Below are positions 62,901 to 64,000 of a stretch of 64,000 nt of DNA, one piece after another (positions within the stretch are counted from its first letter, which is position 1; each line of letters starts with the position of its first letter). The notes beneath the pieces were generated by a model. That model did no database searches. It was given only the letters and a program-made list of their open reading frames with translations, and was not told the DNA's origin. Made by a program: the position numbers and the translations under genes. The stretch comes from Chloroflexota bacterium (GTDB taxonomy: Bacteria; Chloroflexota; UBA11872), in assembly GCA_026706485.1 (NCBI GenBank), contig JAPOYR010000009.1, positions 1 to 64,000 on the forward strand, read 5' to 3'.

Positions 62901-63573
62901 CCTTCACAACAACCGGCTCACGGGGACGATTCCGACGGAGTTCGGCGAAGTCAGAAGCCTGACGCGGCTGCACCTCGACCACAATCAGTTGACCGGGCCG
63001 ATTCCTGCGGAGTTGGGCACGCTTCGCAATCTTGACGAGTTGCGCCTAGGGGCCAATCAACTCACGGGAACAATTCCCCAGGAGCTTGGCCAGCTGCGAT
63101 CCCTAAGGCGGCTGATGCTTGACGACAACCAATTGACTGGCCCGATCCCCGCAGCACTTGGGCAACTGACTGAACTCAGCGTGCTGGACCTGAGTTCCAA
63201 CCAGTTGATGGGGCCGATTCCGGCGGAGCTGGGCGGGCTGGAAAGGGTGTACGAGCTCCGCCTGGCAAACAATCAGCTCACCGGACCGATTCCAGGTGAG
63301 CTCGGCGAAATGCGGAGCCTTCAATTCCTGCATCTCAACGACAACCAACTGACCGGTGAAATCCCCGTGGAGTTGAGCGGCCTGATCAGCATGAGCAAGC
63401 TGGATCTCAGCTCTAACCAGTTCGAAGGCCCCATTGCGCCCGCGTTGGGGCGGTTGGGCAATCTTCAGTTTCTCCGCGTCGGAAACAATCAGCTCACGGG
63501 CTGCTTGCCGGTGGTCTGGAAAAAGATCCCCGACAACGATGTCGAAGCTGACGGGCTTTCCTTCTGCGGGTAG
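59938..63573 (+). CDS. Giant two-module leucine-rich-repeat protein
   Basis: This 1211-residue secreted-type protein starts at ATG 59938 after GAGG. An N-terminal hydrophobic segment (LLTTVGLAVMLAGAVCDGAP) looks like a signal peptide with a Cys near the cleavage region. Two modules follow. Each has a Cys-containing cap (CEGRAVPDPQADPGLVSDC and CADGAAVPQPQANPGLVRDC) and an array of 24-residue plant-type repeats of the form IPxELGxLxxLxxLxLxxNQ-LTGx: about 14 repeats, a cap ending PEHPFCG, then about 23 repeats and the end DGLSFCG. Such proteins bind other proteins at the surface; a host-contact role is inference. Confidence 0.9.
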   Translation: MARPGMRAKPSASRSIRRLLTTVGLAVMLAGAVCDGAPPAEQPGLRPPAVPLSTAQTGERPLAEGDTSQPGREPASPATLAPVPTRNDHIHDQAVAARLRPAVTAATARPAVTVDTEGCEGRAVPDPQADPGLVSDCRTLLRIRDVVMPDGSLNWSPTTRMSKWESIYIDGSPPRVHGLYLYGEYRGGMIPPELGSLTELRYLEISSIGATGEIPPELGQLTELRRLSLWGNSLTGTIPVALTQLTNLTELTLGLNQLNGEIPRELGNLTRLEVLSLLGNQLTGSIPAALGELESLRGLHLGENRLTGALPDTLGSLAALQVLRVDHNQISGPIPPALGRLTSLTEMSLANNRLSGSVPSALGQLRDLRELDLSGNALTGSVPTELTKLSNLWRLDLSRNQLTGAMPEALSEFANLARLRLAGNQLTGSIPAALGHMWGLGELDLSSNQLTGPIPADLGQLRSLGILNLANNQLTGPIPVELGQLDNLTILNLANNQLTGAIPSALGELAVLEQLGLAGNRLTGCIPAALAIVRENDVGPPEHPFCGVPTPADGVGDSAGPVSGPCADGAAVPQPQANPGLVRDCATLLSIRDSLAGAAGLHWSADRALSTWLGVVVGGTPSRVQELDLYQRGLSGTVPAALGELASLRKLNLSSNNLTGEIPEELGRLVRLTELDLAGNELTGAIPATLGRLINLRELDIHDNQLTGEIPPDVGHLFQLRALSLGGNQLTGSIPAELGRLTDLAELLLGSNQLTGAIPATLGNLTKLWWLSLGHNQLSGGIPAEFGQLVNLAWLYLGANQLTGPIPPELGELVKLDELWLYDNQLTGPIPASLGRLTKLGTLYLHGNQLSGPIPATLGQLERVWEFKLYDNQLTGPIPPELGDLANVSVLGLSNNQLTGTIPPELGNLPKLTGLGLAFNRLTGAIPPELGNLPKLTGLGLASNQLTGTIPANLGNLVNLTALDLSNNQLTGPIPNEMSRLTQLHHLILHNNRLTGTIPTEFGEVRSLTRLHLDHNQLTGPIPAELGTLRNLDELRLGANQLTGTIPQELGQLRSLRRLMLDDNQLTGPIPAALGQLTELSVLDLSSNQLMGPIPAELGGLERVYELRLANNQLTGPIPGELGEMRSLQFLHLNDNQLTGEIPVELSGLISMSKLDLSSNQFEGPIAPALGRLGNLQFLRVGNNQLTGCLPVVWKKIPDNDVEADGLSFCG

Positions 63574-63636
63574 CCTAAGCAGTCCCCATCGCTGCTCGGA
63601 CTCTGACCGAGGCGGTCGATTTCGGGCGTGCGCACC

Positions 63637-64000
63637 CTAGCGACGCGCGGCGCCGCTGCCGCCAGCAACCACACCCCCGCCGACGACTCGGCGGTCATGC
63701 ACCGCGACGAGGCCCGGCAGGCGAGTCCGCGCGTGGTGCGCGGCCCAGCCGATGCGGTCGGCGTCGTCCGCGAAGAGCAGCCCCAGCACGGTGCCGCTGT
63801 GCGCGACGTTGACGCCGACGGCTCCGGCGGCCTGTGCCAGCTCGAGCACCGTCGCGAGCTGCGGCTTGGGGAGCACCGCCTGGTTCGCCAGGCTGCTCAG
63901 CGTCGCGCCCTCGCCGACGAGCTTTGCGTCTCCGTCGGCCAATCCGGCTGTGATGAGGTTCAGGGCGTCGCGAAACCGCGAGGCGTGGGATCGAAGCTCG
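63637..64000 (-). CDS. GHMP-family kinase, probably L-threonine kinase PduX (partial)
   Basis: Only the C-terminal ~120 residues are in the window; the gene continues past base 64000. Visible are an ..HASRFRDALNLITAGLADGD helix, GEGATLSSLANQAVLPKP, and the GHMP-kinase C-terminal motif GAVGVNVAHSGTVLGLLF. This region matches the L-threonine kinases used to make the aminopropanol linker of cobalamin, which fits the nearby cob operon. Other GHMP kinases cannot be excluded because the ATP-binding loop lies outside the window. The reading frame is open to the edge. Confidence 0.65.
   Translation of the reverse strand, partial: ELRSHASRFRDALNLITAGLADGDAKLVGEGATLSSLANQAVLPKPQLATVLELAQAAGAVGVNVAHSGTVLGLLFADDADRIGWAAHHARTRLPGLVAVHDRRVVGGGVVAGGSGAARR

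Noticed and set aside
60958-63348. Tandem DNA repeats that could suggest a CRISPR array or satellite
   Set aside because: The period is 72 bp, matching 24-residue LRR units in an open frame, and there are no unique spacers between identical repeats.

Overview
The window is a GC-rich bacterial chromosome segment with no rRNA, no CRISPR array and one tRNA. Several features point to an uncultured Chloroflexota lineage of the marine or sponge-associated type: lipoproteins with Pro/Thr or Val-Glu-Lys repeat linkers, a very large LTGxIP-type leucine-rich-repeat protein, many phytanoyl-CoA-dioxygenase, Gfo/Idh/MocA and sugar-phosphate-isomerase genes, an Opp-type importer, and dispersed CGTCATTCCCGCGAA repeats. 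This assignment is inference from gene content; no phylogeny was computed.

Layout. 1-2630: repeats, an MFS exporter and a divergent NHL-repeat gene. 2631-8954: an accessory island with a 1717-residue exonuclease-RecQ-UvrD fusion, bracketed by two copies of the NHL gene's 3' end and followed by a FitAB/VapBC-type toxin-antitoxin pair. 9019-10664: a PhyH oxygenase and a membrane-anchored DUF4352-like protein. 10918-20420: eight co-directional genes, read as the complete N-methylglutamate pathway (mgdABCD, mgsABC, gmaS) for methylamine use. 20525-26784: a GHL10-like/DapA-like pair, an isomerase, tRNA-Gly, and a rearranged Gfo/Idh region with an IS6 relic. 26773-36058: oppFDCB, an isomerase, a Tat-type OppA lipoprotein and a second PhyH gene. 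36100-38651: an IS5-like relic, a histidine phosphatase, a beheaded ABC ATPase and an alpha/beta hydrolase. 39223-52080: an M16 protease lipoprotein, Gfo/Idh, a third PhyH, a gamma-glutamyltransferase-like enzyme, an M14-type deacylase, a VOC protein facing tandem MarR regulators, NUDIX, and a second PIN toxin-antitoxin pair. 52295-59534: a cobalamin riboswitch and a B12 uptake and nucleotide-loop operon (btuCFD, cobO, cobT, cobS, cobC, cobU). 59938-64000: the LRR protein and the end of a GHMP kinase, probably PduX.

How the genes work together. GmaS would make gamma-glutamylmethylamide, MgsABC would turn it into N-methylglutamate, and MgdABCD would oxidise that, passing the methyl carbon to tetrahydrofolate through the GcvT domain of MgdC. 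The B12 operon imports corrinoids, adenosylates them and completes the lower ligand; no corrin-ring genes are visible. The Opp, PhyH, Gfo/Idh and isomerase genes look like scavenging of host- or detritus-derived organics. The most unusual items are the triple-domain helicase in its duplicated-end island, the NMG cluster with a degenerate delta subunit, the Shine-Dalgarno-masking B12 leader, and the IS-driven gene wreckage between 24.7 and 37.5 kb.
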